This document shows, piece after piece, positions 21,580 through 32,539 of a stretch of DNA of 64,000 nucleotides (position 1 is the first letter of the stretch; each line of letters begins with the position of its first letter). The translations under genes and the position numbers were made by a program. Below the pieces are notes generated by a model that saw nothing but the letters and a program-made list of their open reading frames with translations, was not told the origin of the DNA and did no database searches. Source of the DNA: Lentinus brumalis (lineage: Eukaryota > Basidiomycota > Agaricomycetes > Polyporales > Polyporaceae); the NCBI GenBank assembly GCA_001792895.1, contig MARA01000023.1:186001-250000 (forward strand), written 5' to 3'.

Positions 21580-22558
21580 TCAGCTTGTTGCCTTCTTCAG
21601 GTGAGCGAGAATCTTGTCCAGCTCGCCCATGAACTTGTCGCTGAGGCCTTGGTACTACGGCGTCCATCAGTCATAAGCTGCAAGCATCTCAGGCACACGA
21701 TAGACGTACGATAGCGAAGTCCGGCGAACGCTTGTCAACGTCCGCCTTTTTCAGGAGAGCCGCGTGCAGCTTACGCATTTGTACGCGCACGTCCTCAGCC
21801 TGACGGCTGGCTGTTGTATACAGCGCGTTACGCGTCTCTACGGTCGGCCTAGAAGGAAGACATATGCATCAGCACAAACCCCATGCATGATGTGCCCTCG
21901 CGTGCTTACTTCGGTATTGGGACCTTGATGGTCCGACTGTCCACCCTCTGGGGGTGATGCCAGGCAACTTAGCCTCGTAAATGGCTTGTTCGACGTACTT
22001 CAAGGACTACTAGCGCAGTTACGCCGGCACACGTTCAACATTGAGCATACGGATGGACCAAGACATGGGAGCATGTGTACTCACATGTTCCTCGAACACG
22101 GTAACGAGCAGCGTGGTGCCCTCCTTCACTCCAACGGTAGCAATCTCCTCCAGCCGGACACCCGAAGCGTTGGGTAGCATGACACGCACCGGAGACAACA
22201 GTGCCGGGGTTACTCGCCCCGTAGCTCGTGTCTCGAGAGCTGCGACCTCCTTCCGGAACCAGTCGAGCACGCCTTGCATCTTGCCCTCTGTGCCCTTATA
22301 CTCTGGACTTGCAGCGATGCGTTGTGATGCAGGTACAAGCGAGTCTGTAGAGACCCCTTTCGACTGCTTCTTTCCGTGATTGGAGGCGTCGTCCTGCTCC
22401 TTGCCCTTGCCCTTCTTCGCTGGCTTCGCGTAGTGGCGCGCCTGCTGTGCGGTGGCAGCAATTCGCCTTGCTGCGAGATGCCGACATTGTATCTGAGATG
22501 CAGACAGCAGAGAAGACGATGCGAGACGTTGTCGTGCGACGGACGCAACGACAGACAT
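21580..22558 (-). CDS. RRF1: Mitochondrial ribosome recycling factor, with an apparent 1-nt frame break
   Basis: The start ATG at 22558 gives MSVVASVARQRLASSSLLSA, an Arg/Ser-rich mitochondrial presequence, followed by a Lys-rich linker. The RRF core begins KMQGVLDWFRKEVAALETRA and VTPALLSPVRV, and continues through LLVTVFEEH, an exon with LKYVEQAIYEAKLPGITP, VDSRTIKVPIPK, PTVETRNALYTTASRQAEDV and a last exon ending HLKKATS. The protein splits mitochondrial ribosomes after termination together with mtEF-G2. Between GITP and VDSR the frame changes at a run of five C (minus strand; GGGGG near 21950-21955). One extra C would restore the family pattern. Either the base is missing in the assembly, or the gene is damaged, or the cccccag serves as acceptor and drops about 20 residues. 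Confidence 0.85.
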
Positions 22559-23583
22559 GGCTGAAAGACGGTGGCGGTTCGAGAGCTCAGCTATGCGATC
22601 CAAGTGCAGGAAATTTCCCAATTCGGGCAAACCTTCGCCACGTGTGTTAATATCCGGCAATACGGTCCGAATGCCAGTGATCATGATTCTGACAGTAAGT
22701 ACAGTAAGTACTTGTTGCATTTACTCACTTAGCCTCAAAGCATCGCGTAATCATATTGGCTGGTTCAGCTCGATAGCGCTCATTAGCACGTCAGTAATCG
22801 AACCATTGCCTGCCCATGAACCAAGTGGACGTCTAGTCGAGCTGAGCTCTGCGGCATCTCTCCCTCACACCTACCTGTCCTCTCCGCGACACATCTGTTC
22901 GAGCTCGCTATATACAGAGACACCGGATCTGTGGCTTTTATTGCCCTCACGACTGGCGACGACGCCGAACCCGGTCAGTCCTGCTTCCGACTCCGATCTA
23001 TTGTGTCCGAGCGGCGAGTGCTCTTCTTCACGCGCCCCTTCGCCTCCGTGACGCGTTTCCCACTGCCTACCCCCACCGATTGTCGAGAAAGCTGCATTAG
23101 CTGGGTTTGCGGCGGAGAGTTTGACCCGATCTGTCTGGTTCAGGTGAGCAGCTGCGATCCCGAGCTTGAGTGGTCTCTAGACTCTGACGGAGTAAACGGC
23201 CGCAGAGAGCCAAAGCCGGGTCCTGCAGCGCATCCGTCACCCTTAATCAGCCCGTTGCTTGCCGCATATATCTGGCTTGCCCCACGGTCGTAACATCCCC
23301 GCGCATCTGCCGTCATCTTGGCCAACCCATCGCTGCCGCGCCCCCTGCACAGGTTGCAGAGCAATTCCGACCGCCCCCTTACCCGGACGCCAGTTGTACT
23401 GGCTCGTTAACAGTGGGTTTCGTTCACAACGCGCCCTCCTACACTGCGGCGTTGTGAATAACGCCGTCCCGCTGCCCTAGTAGTCTCCGTCTGTACATCT
23501 ATGCCCTTGTCTATAGAAAGCCCTAATCGCCACTCCATCCCGTCCTACCGTCCACCGATCATATCGTCCACGTCCCGCCTAGC
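22559..23583. other. Divergent promoter region of RRF and the Pro/Gln/Ser-rich gene
   Basis: One kilobase between divergent starts. Short plus-strand frames (for example 22931-23293) show no family resemblance. The region near 23270-23500 is C-rich with pyrimidine tracts, as in leaders of strongly expressed basidiomycete genes. Confidence 0.5.
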
Positions 23584-26145
23584 ATGGCTCATGTCATGAA
23601 GCCCGGTGCCCATGTCTCTGGCCCGTATCACAACTCGACCTACATCCCGACCATGAGCCACGGATGGGTGCACGCGAACACTTGGTACGCATCCGCTCCC
23701 TTCAACGCTGCACCTCCTCCAGTGCCCCCAGGAGTTAACCCGCAGACATGGATGAATGGCCAATGGCAACCTAACCCCATGTTCCGCCCGCAGCCTGGCA
23801 TGACGCAGAGTTCGATGCCTACGTGGGCCCCACATCCAGGCTGGGGAGCGGCGGTCGCCCAAGCTGCCAATCCGTTCAAGCGCATACCGAACCCAGGAGA
23901 TGCATCGTACTGGGCGACGAAGCTGTCGGATAACCCGCTGGGGTTGGAGAATATGCATATCAGGTACGCCACATCGCACTTTTGCAGAGTTATGATAGTC
24001 ATCGTGTTGTACGATAGGGATGATACGCCAGCGAACGAGCGACACATGAAGGATGTGTCTAACGGTGTCCCTCACACGCCCTGGGTTTGGGCCCCCATGG
24101 ATCTGGCAAAGGAGGGTAGTGCGCCAGCAGCAGGCAACGACACAGCTAGCCAGCATCAGCAGGCCAGCCAAGGGCAGCCTCGGCAGTTGGACAAAGGCCT
24201 TCCTCCTCCTCCTCCGCAAGCTGTTGTTCCCCCACCCTCGGGAGCTGTTATTCCCCACCCTCGGGGCTGTGATTCCGCCTCACCCGCAACACTTGCAACA
24301 GCCGCCACAGTCATCGCGCGACCATGTCCGTACGAACAGTAACTCCCGCACTGCCTACGACTCTGGCGCATACGATCAGAGTCGCTCGAACGATCGACCT
24401 GCCCCTTCGTCAGCCCCAGCTACGATATCATCCTACTCCGGCTTTCAGCAAGTACAGCAACAACAGCGGCAACAGCAGGAGTTGCAGCGCGCCCAGGAAA
24501 GAGCACAGATGGCTTCCCAGTACCAGCAGTCCTCGCAGTACCAGCAGCCTCCGAACTCTGCGGCGCAGCATCATGCACGTCAGCGTAGCCGTGATGTGTC
24601 CCCTCGCCCACCGACCGGAGAGCAGTCACAGCCATCCCAGGCGTCTCAGCACTACTCTTCCTCGCACTTCCGGAGTCACACCACTTCTTCGGCTTCCTCG
24701 TCCGCGTCGGCTGCTGCTGCGGCAGTCAATGCGTCCCGTAGCGCCACGTTCCCTGTCCCGTCGTCGCGCGATCGGGAGGCAGATCGTGACCGCGAGGCCT
24801 ACAGTGCCCAGCGGGAGCTACATCCCACTTTCTCGCCCAACATCGTTCGGACGCCCGATCACTACTCCTCCCCGCCGCCGAGGCGTACGACCTACGATGA
24901 TGCTGAGCGCACGCCCTCGCGGACACCTGCCCCCGCTCACGGCAACATCTACGGTTCCTCGTCCACTACGCCCTCTCGATCTAACAGCATGAGGCGGCAC
25001 ACGTCTGGGTCGTCGTCGTCGACTCCGAGTTCGACGTCCACGTCTTCGTCGACTACACCTACCGGCGGGAGTTCCGGACTCGGCCTCCTCATGTTCACGG
25101 AGGAGCCGCAGGGTCTCCTGAGTCCACTCGTAGTAGCCGGCACTCCGCCAGCTTCATCAAAGACGAGCCCCGGTCGGGAGGTCAACCGCAGCCAGACATA
25201 TCCGACTCCGAACGTCCCCACGATCCCAGAAGAGCAGGGGCGCAACTCGTATCCCCGCACACCTCGCCAGTACGAACGCGCCCCTGCCCGGAGTCAGGAC
25301 AGTGATCGCGACTATGACCAGCGGGATCGCGAGAGGGATCGGGACCGCAGGAGTCGCGAGCGCGAGATGGAAGCTACTCCTCAACCGGCCAATCGTACCC
25401 CGCCCTCCAGGACGCCCCCATCCTCTTACTACACACGCCCCTCTCCAGAAGGCGGGTCGCATCACGCCCGCCAGATATCCCGGAGCCACACTTTACCTAT
25501 GGCCAACTCCCCGCAGTCGACGTCGCCCCGCCACGCATCATCGCAGTACTCACAAGCGCCACAGCAACAGTACTCGTCCAATACGCCCTATCAGAGCTCC
25601 TCGTCGTACGCGCGCACATCGCCCAATCCGACCTCGTCGCGCTCGCAGTCGCGGGCAACGTCGCCATTGCGGAATCCGCTCCCGCGTCCGCCCGCCCACT
25701 CCCCGTACACCGAATCGCTCGGCAACCGGGGCTCTTCGTCTGCGTCCGCGGCAGCCGCCGTGCATCAGCACCAGAACCAGAGTCGGCGACAGCAGATGCG
25801 TCACGGGTACTGGAACCGGCGCGGGGACCACCTGTATGTGACGGACAAGGGCGAACGGTTCATTGTGTATGCCCCGCACCATCTTGCGAACCCCGAGGAG
25901 CTCAAGAACTATCCGTCTCCGACGGAGGGCTGGCTGGATCATCGGAGGCATTTCATCAAGTACGATCCGAGCGTGCCCGAGCTACTAGACTCGCTACCGC
26001 TACAGGGGCGGAGTCCTGTAAGACCCTACTCAACTGTGAGTGTGGCTTTTCGTGAGGTCTGGTTGTGCTGCGTACTGACTGGCGCTTCTTCCATCCCCCT
26101 TTTGTTTTCGTTATCTTCTAGTTTGTGCACTTGGTCGATGTGTGA
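23584..26145 (+). CDS. Pro/Gln/Ser-rich protein of unknown function with conserved ends
   Basis: Exon 1 (23584-23963) starts MAHVMKPGAHVSGPYHNSTY. The intron 23964-24017 joins in phase to VSNGVPHTPWVWAPMDLAKE. A long low-complexity middle is rich in Gln, Ser, Pro and RD/RE dipeptides (RDRERDRDRRSRERE). The C-terminal 80 residues look folded and conserved (GYWNRRGDHLYVTDKGERF, EGWLDHRRHFIKYDPSVPEL), and a final short exon 26122-26145 adds FVHLVDV. The reading frame changes near 24250-24265, inside a short repeat where the second unit is two bases shorter than the first. A weak intron from GCT|gttgtt to caacag|CCG would also keep phase. The two end motifs suggest an Agaricomycete-specific family. 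Function unknown; the Gln/Ser-rich middle would fit a regulatory or scaffold protein. Confidence 0.75.
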
Positions 26146-26896
26146 AGCTGAACTGTGCGATCGTATACCTCTGTCAAGACTGGACGGACGCCAATCGTTG
26201 TTGTTTCTCTACCCTGTGTCTTCATACCTCTTGCTCGATCAGCTGCTACCCTCGTCTGACCTCTCATCTCTCATTTCTCTCTGTGCTTCCTGCCGCTGTG
26301 GCCTATTTATCTATCAATGTACTTGTTACCCCTCGGATGTCTCTGCACACACATACACCATGCAACCATACAGTCATCCCCAGTCAATTGTATCACTCAC
26401 ACAAACTTGTCACAATCCTCTTGCGGCGTCGTACGAGCACGCATGCCATTTCGTCATACTTCTGTTGTACTGTCTCCTGCTCCCATCCAAGTATCATATC
26501 GAGGTTACAGGGCTTGCCAATGCCTATCATCTTACACGTTCTCCATGGTACCAAATGGTGCCATTCGTTCATACAGCGTACAAGGTAACTGCGGGAAATA
26601 GTGAGATACAGCAGGGGACAGATGGGATACACTGTAAGTTACGGTTGCGAAAATGGGTTAGATGAGAACGAACAGGAGACAATCCGAGGTGTAGGCTGTG
26701 AGGGTGGAATAACCTTACGTTGAGAACCGAGAACTTAGGATTCACGAGTGGATGGGAGAACTCAGAGATTGGTGGACAGGAGGGATCTCTATGGGGAGAG
26801 CGAGGTCGCGTACAATCGGGGAGGGGGGCGGGTATATGAGGCTGAATGGCGATGAGGGGGGTGACGGAGACGAAACCGCATGAAGAGCACGATGAA
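26146..26896. other. Convergent 3' flanks
   Basis: Pyrimidine-rich 3' flank of the Pro/Gln/Ser gene, meeting the 3' end of the RBR ligase gene. One frame stays open here by chance on the plus strand, but the splice to the stop at 26145 is better supported. Confidence 0.55.
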
Positions 26897-29800
26897 TCAG
26901 AGCCCAATACCACCATGGATGGCGCGCATGTGATCGTAGACCTCCTGGCTCGTCGGAAAGGTCGCAAGACACGCCCAACAGATGTGCGTCTTGCAACTGA
27001 CGCACGTCATGTGGTTGCAGCCCGCCATGCGCTCGATGGGAACCTTGCAGCTCGGGCAGTCCTTGACGTCGTGGCGGCCCTTCCACTGCTCGAACAGGTA
27101 GTCCTCCTGCGGGTCGCGGTCCTGGCACGAGCCGCTTTCGTGCCACTCGGTGTCGCAGTGCGGGCAGATGCGGATGAGGCACGATGGGCACTGAAGAACC
27201 GTGTTGCGCTTTGTCTTGCGGTAGACCTGCGGGCAATCCGGGGTCGGACAGTAATGGAACTCGTCTGGACGAGCTTGGACGTATGCAGTGAAAGAGGCGC
27301 GAACGATGGCGTCGAACTCGTCGGGGTCGAGGAGCTGCTGAGCGGTGGCGAGGGGAATGCAGTGAGAGCACTTTGCGTCGTCTCCGAGACACTTCAGCGG
27401 GAAGGTCTTGTTGTCTACGGATGCGTGCATATAACCCACGAGGCAGGCTCGGCACCACCTATGCCCGCACGAGAGGGTGATGGGATGTGACACTTCGCCA
27501 AAGCAGACGGGGCATCCAGCATCAGCGCGGGTAGCACGTCGCTGTCGTCGCTGTCGAGTATGATTTACCGCCAGCCTCGCGACCTTCTGGGCATCCTCGT
27601 CCCCTCGAACGACGAGTTCTTTGTGAGTCAGATCGAACCAGACGTTGTCGTGGCCAAGCTCGCTCTGCAGCTTGCACACGTCTTCGCTCATGAAGACCCC
27701 GATGAGATCCCCAGCAACAGGATAACGTCGCTGGCGCCGAGCCTTGAGCAGCTTCGCGCGAGCGAGGATATCCTCACGAGCACGACCTCGTTGCAGCTCT
27801 TGGCCGAACAGAGCTAGCGTTCGTCTGCGGGGGTCCCGATTGATTCTCACCTTCGGATGGAATCTCTCCAGATCAGCCAGGAACGCAATACCCGCAGGAC
27901 TTGCGAAGAAGTCGTCCCAGACGACGTGTCCGTTCTCGGTGACCTTCTCGCCTCGAAGAAGACGGTCGAAAGCCGCCTTCAATTTGCTGAGAGCAGGCAT
28001 GTCCCGCGAGACGAGTTTGACGAAGACGGGAGCCGTAGGACCAGCATAGTGTCTTCTGTCAATCACGGAGATACTGGTACCTTTGTCGTCCACACAGTAG
28101 GAACGGAGAAGATTGATGTCATAGGCGAGGATGTCGAAGAAGTCGGGGGGAAGGTTATAGCTGAGGGACTTGATGTGATGCGCGAAAATCCTCTGCTTGC
28201 CGGTGAAGTGGGGACAGAAGCCGTGCAGATTCTCGCAGGCTACCGCGGCTACCTGCTCATCGGAGAAGTGCGCCCAAAGACGAAACATCTTGCGGTACGG
28301 AGGAGGAAGGACGTTGACAGTGACCCGCTCGTCAAGCTGCAAGAGCTTGTATCGCAACCCTTGGATGGCACCGGACATCGACGAGTACTTGGGGCGTGCG
28401 AACATATGCGACTCGAACTTGCCGAACCGCTCGAGGTCCTTGACGGTGGTATCTGGAGGCATACCGTCGAAGCGGACGTTGTAGGCCCCCACCATCGGGA
28501 TCCCCTGATACCTGCTGGCCGAGACGAGCATGCCCTTGATTTCCTTCCTGTCTCCAAGGACGATCGCTCGATCCGCTTGCTCCTTGGTCTCGTAGCCGAT
28601 GAATGCTGTCAATCGCGGAGTCGGTAGCTCGAAAAGCACGTCGCCATCTTCCAGAGTTCCTCCGCCGATCCCGGTAGACTTCTTCGCTGCCACTCGGGCC
28701 GTTACTCGAACTCCAAAGAGAGAACTGCCGTGCAGAGCGGCGGCCGCTTCGGCAGCCGCGTCGGCCTGTGCGAACGTGACCCGGTATACAACCGAGCCTT
28801 CCGTGTTGGACTCTCCTGGAATGACGGCGACCACCTCCCCAAACGTGCTCTGTAACGTCGTGGTGATGTCCAGTGGTACCACAGTAGGCGGGAGATTTGC
28901 GAGGATGATTTGGCGGGACTCAAAGCCAGTAATCACTTGTGCCACCCCAAACCCAGAGCTGAAGGTGACCTTGGTAGAGTCGTGTACGGTGATTGTAACG
29001 GTCTCGCTCTGTTCAGCCGTTTCCTCGTCTCTTCCGCTCGGCAACATCTGCAGATATGTCAACACCCTTGCATGTGTGCACAAATGCATCATTCTCACTC
29101 TCTCCAACCCGAGTCCCGGAGGAACTTGAGGGTCGTTGCCCCTTCCCGCAACATCTTGCGTCATTCTACCTGATGAGCGGTAGAAACCGTCGTTGTTCGT
29201 CAACTGTGCACCGCCTTCTGCGGATGCCAGCGAGGGTGCATTCGGCTAGAGAGAAATCCACATTAGACGGATCCCTTGCGCAAAATCATAATATGCCACC
29301 CACTCGAGAGGTGTTTGAGAACAAGGTCCTGTCCACGTTGTGGGAGTATCGACAGATTTGTCTGTAGCAATGACCTTCTAGGTAGTCAAAACACAGCCCT
29401 TTGGGAGGAATCATAGCACTGGAGCCACCCTCGACGGACGACAGAGACGTCTGAGCGGTAACGACCCCTGCATTGCGCTGTATACACCGATCAGTACGAC
29501 AGCCTATGAAGTTGGGGGAATTGGTCTTGAGCACTCACAGAAGAGTAGAAAGTAACGTCACTGTTGTCAGTCTCGGTGTCCGTATCAGAAGCAGCCGCCT
29601 GGATACTGGATGGACCGGGCTGCGGGGGCGACGCTCGCGGGATGGGTGCGGACGACTGCGTAGAGCCTGTCTTCTTCGAGAGGTGTTTCTTGGTACCTGT
29701 GCGCGGCGCTTCCGTAGGAGCAGGCTGAGAAGCGTGTCCCTTGTCTGCGTCTGCGACACGAGGCGGCGCAGGGCGTGCTACACCCTTCCCTTTCGGGTCC

Positions 29801-32118
29801 GTCAATTTCCCGCATTGTGCTGTAGCGGCCTGTCTCTCGACATCCTTCGCCGTCACCTTGGGCATCGGGTCTTCCTTGGCCTTCCCTTTCCGGTTACCTG
29901 AGTGCGCCGCAATCTCCTTCTCGTCTGTCCCCCTCTTGACCCTGCTCTTGCCCTTGTCGGACTTCTCCTCACGCTTTCCCTGAACGGCCGCATTCCCCGG
30001 AGCAGATACATCCATGTTCTTCCCCTTCTCGGTCTTGACGTGCATCTCCACTTGCCCCTGCTCCGCTCTGCCCTTCTCGTTTCCCTGTTGTTCAGGAGAC
30101 TGTACATCTACGTCATTTCCTGAGGGCTTCGCGCCCCGCGACGCTTCTGCAGGGAGGTTAAGACGTGATGGTTAACGGTGATGGTTAACGGTACACTACT
30201 TACCTTGTGACGCTTCCTCGCTGTGTCCGGCGGTCTATCGGGGGATGAGCAAAAGCATAGATACGAAGTCACACTGCAAAGGCTAACCTCGCGAGCTGAT
30301 GGTCATCGGGTCCGCTCTCGCTTCCTGACACGGTGACGTCATCTGGAGTGGTTACGGCTAAGTGGCTTGCGTCCCATTCGCTCGTCGGAGGCACAAGAGA
30401 CACTGGTGCATGCGCCCCTTGGATTACAATCGCAACCACATTGGTCGGGGCAACCAGCTCTGCTCTGCTCGCCTCACGGAACGCCCGGATCTCTTCAGGA
30501 CTCCAATGCGTGAATCTGCATCGTGCGTAGTGGCAATCCCCTTGAATATGCTTCCGACAGACATCGTCAGGGTAGACGATGAAGTTCGGGTGCTAGCGGT
30601 TTGATAAGTCGATGCATGCGCTATAATCGTGGTCGAGCATACCCTGTTCATTGATGAGGACGGTGCCGCTGCGCCCTGTTCGTCTATCATGGGCTGCCCA
30701 CATTTTAACATGAAAGAGTGCAACGGTAAAAAAAGAGTATGGAAGCACCTTCTGAGGCAGTCCGTGAATCATGCTTGGAGGCGCCGGTATGTCAACGCGA
30801 GAGTCCGGTGATCTGGAAGGTCCCGCCAGTACGTCAGGTGTAGGACTAGGACTTCGAGGATCCACAGGTCCAAGTTGGTGCGAATATTTGCAGGAATCTC
30901 CGCGAGGGCATTTCCCTACAAGATTGAGCTTGCAAAGCTCGACGTTGCTAGCCAACACCGACGGATGTACAGCCGCCGCCACCTGCAGCGGGACATCAAG
31001 ATTATGCGCTAGATGAGCGTAGGAGGGCGAAGTACCTGGACATTAGGCGTACGCTGCTTAGCCTGTGTCAGCATCGCGACCATCTCGGGCGGCACCTCTA
31101 AGACGTGGGCCCTAGGGCAGTCCTGGTTGCGGCATAGTCCCTTCGTGTAATCCCGACATATCACATTCGTTCTCTGAGCGAGCGCAGTTCAGCGATTGTT
31201 CTATCAGGGTGAGACGACCCACACACCCTCGCCGGTCGCGTGTCATCCTGAAGCGTCCGAGCCGGCTTCTCGTCCGTGGCCTTCCTCTGTGGCGTCTGCG
31301 ACGACAGTGAGCTAAGGAGCGCACTTTGATGCGCGGTCATTGCGTGCGGAGGCTGCGGCGGCTGCTGCTGGGTTGATGGGGTGGGTAGAGGGCCTAGCAC
31401 TGCATGAGCCCGACCGAAACGATCCCGATATTCTCCATTGTGGATGTACATCGTCGTTGGTGAGGGAGGTTGAGGAGGTCTCTCGTAGCCCGCACTCGGC
31501 TGCCCGACATTGGTCAGTAAGTGGCGGCGTTGACACGGTCCCACCTACGTGGACGCCGTTGCCAATGGAACCGTTGGTACGCCGGTGTCCATGCGAAAAC
31601 AGCGGGATACGTTCTTGGTCTTGCCGATGCATCTGCGAGGATGTGTCGACGAACGACATCAGCGTCAAGAGGACGGACGTGGGACCGATCCCGACAGAGA
31701 CAAACCTCTGGTATGTCAGATTCGGACTTCCATGCATGTGGTGCGTGCGCGCCACGCCGCTGCAGCGCTGCATCCCTTGGCGCTCCAGCGTTATGCTGCG
31801 GTAGTTTCTCCATATAACCCAGAGTAAAGTCCCGGGAGGACTGCGAAGGAGGCGTTGGTTGGACGTTAGCGTCGGCGACCGCAGGGCCACAGAAGATAGT
31901 ACGCCACTCACAGAAGGGTCGCCAGAGGTCCTTTCCCAAGCCATCTTATAGCCTAGACTCGTCCTCGGCGCGGGCGTGCGATTGTTCTGTGAGGCTGCTA
32001 CCGCAGCATCGCTCCACTCCTTTGTCCTCGGGTAATTGCTTTCCATTGGTAGCCGCCTTGGTGGCTCTGCCACTGACATACTTGTGGGGTACACGATTGC
32101 GGGATCCCCGCTAGACAT
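26897..32118 (-). CDS. CCCH x4 / RRM / RBR-type E3 ubiquitin ligase
   Basis: Exons run from ATG at 32118 (MSSGDPAIVYPTS) to the stop at 26897. Four CCCH fingers lie in separate exons: CRDYTKGLCRNQDCPRAH, CKLNLVGKCPRGDSCKYSH, CRKHIQGDCHYARCRFTH and CFDYLEGHCYRQICRYSH, spaced C-x7-C-x4/5-C-x3-H. A Lys/Glu-rich linker separates the third and fourth. A large last exon (from about 29050) carries RRM-like segments (IILANLPPTVVPLDIT) and a KH-like piece (NVWFDLTHKELVVRGDEDAQ). The RBR follows: RING1 CPVCFGEVSHPITLSCGHRW, IBR with CPSC and CPHC, and RING2 CPSCKVPIERMAGCNHMTC, whose catalytic cysteine sits in GCNHM. RBR ligases pass ubiquitin through a thioester on this cysteine. RNA-bound or RNA-regulated ubiquitination is inferred from the domain mix. 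Exon borders between 29050 and 29300 and near 30200-30300 are uncertain. Confidence 0.85.
30165..30190. repeat. 13-bp tandem duplication in an intron
   Basis: gtgatggttaacg is repeated twice without mismatch inside an intron of the RBR ligase gene, near its donor side. Confidence 0.85.
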
Positions 32119-32539
32119 TGTTTGTTGCTCGTCGCCAGAAGTTGTGGTGGTCGTCCGTGGGGACGAGGCAGTGGCCTAAAGTCAGGTTGGGGCCGCCGGG
32201 TCCGAGTCCGTGTCAAGGCTCAATGAATCCGGCATGTGGGAATAGAACGCAGAACTAACCGAGACGTGTAATTTTGTTAGCCCCCTCCTAGTAGACGCCT
32301 CACAGCTTATTATGGGCTTTGTAGTCTCTTTTGTAGTCGCGGGTAACTCCCCGAAGTGCCCTATGGAAATCCCCGGAGGATCTGATCTCGATTGTACATA
32401 GGCGACATCGTGCACACCACAGCCACGCAGCTACTGGACGTTGACTGAACGTGAAGGAAAGCGATGGTTTGGTGAGGAGTACAGTTACAACATGGAACAA
32501 TGCGCGGCGCGAACAGGACAATAATATCATGCACGTTAA
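32119..32539. other. Spacer between KAR5 stop and RBR ligase start (same strand)
   Basis: 421 bases holding the KAR5 3' flank and the RBR ligase promoter. The minus frame at 32182-32415 has no family match and is taken as leader or noise. Confidence 0.55.

Noticed and set aside
24053..24220. Use of a second frame (beginning CLTVSLTRPGFGPPW) as the start of the Pro/Gln/Ser gene's long exon
   Set aside because: The other frame (VSNGVPHTPWVWAPMD) joins exon 1 in phase through a normal 54-base intron and resembles the conserved N-terminal block.
26846..28627. Plus-strand frames of 214 and 256 residues
   Set aside because: They are antisense to the RBR ligase exon, whose zinc-binding cysteines are all in place.
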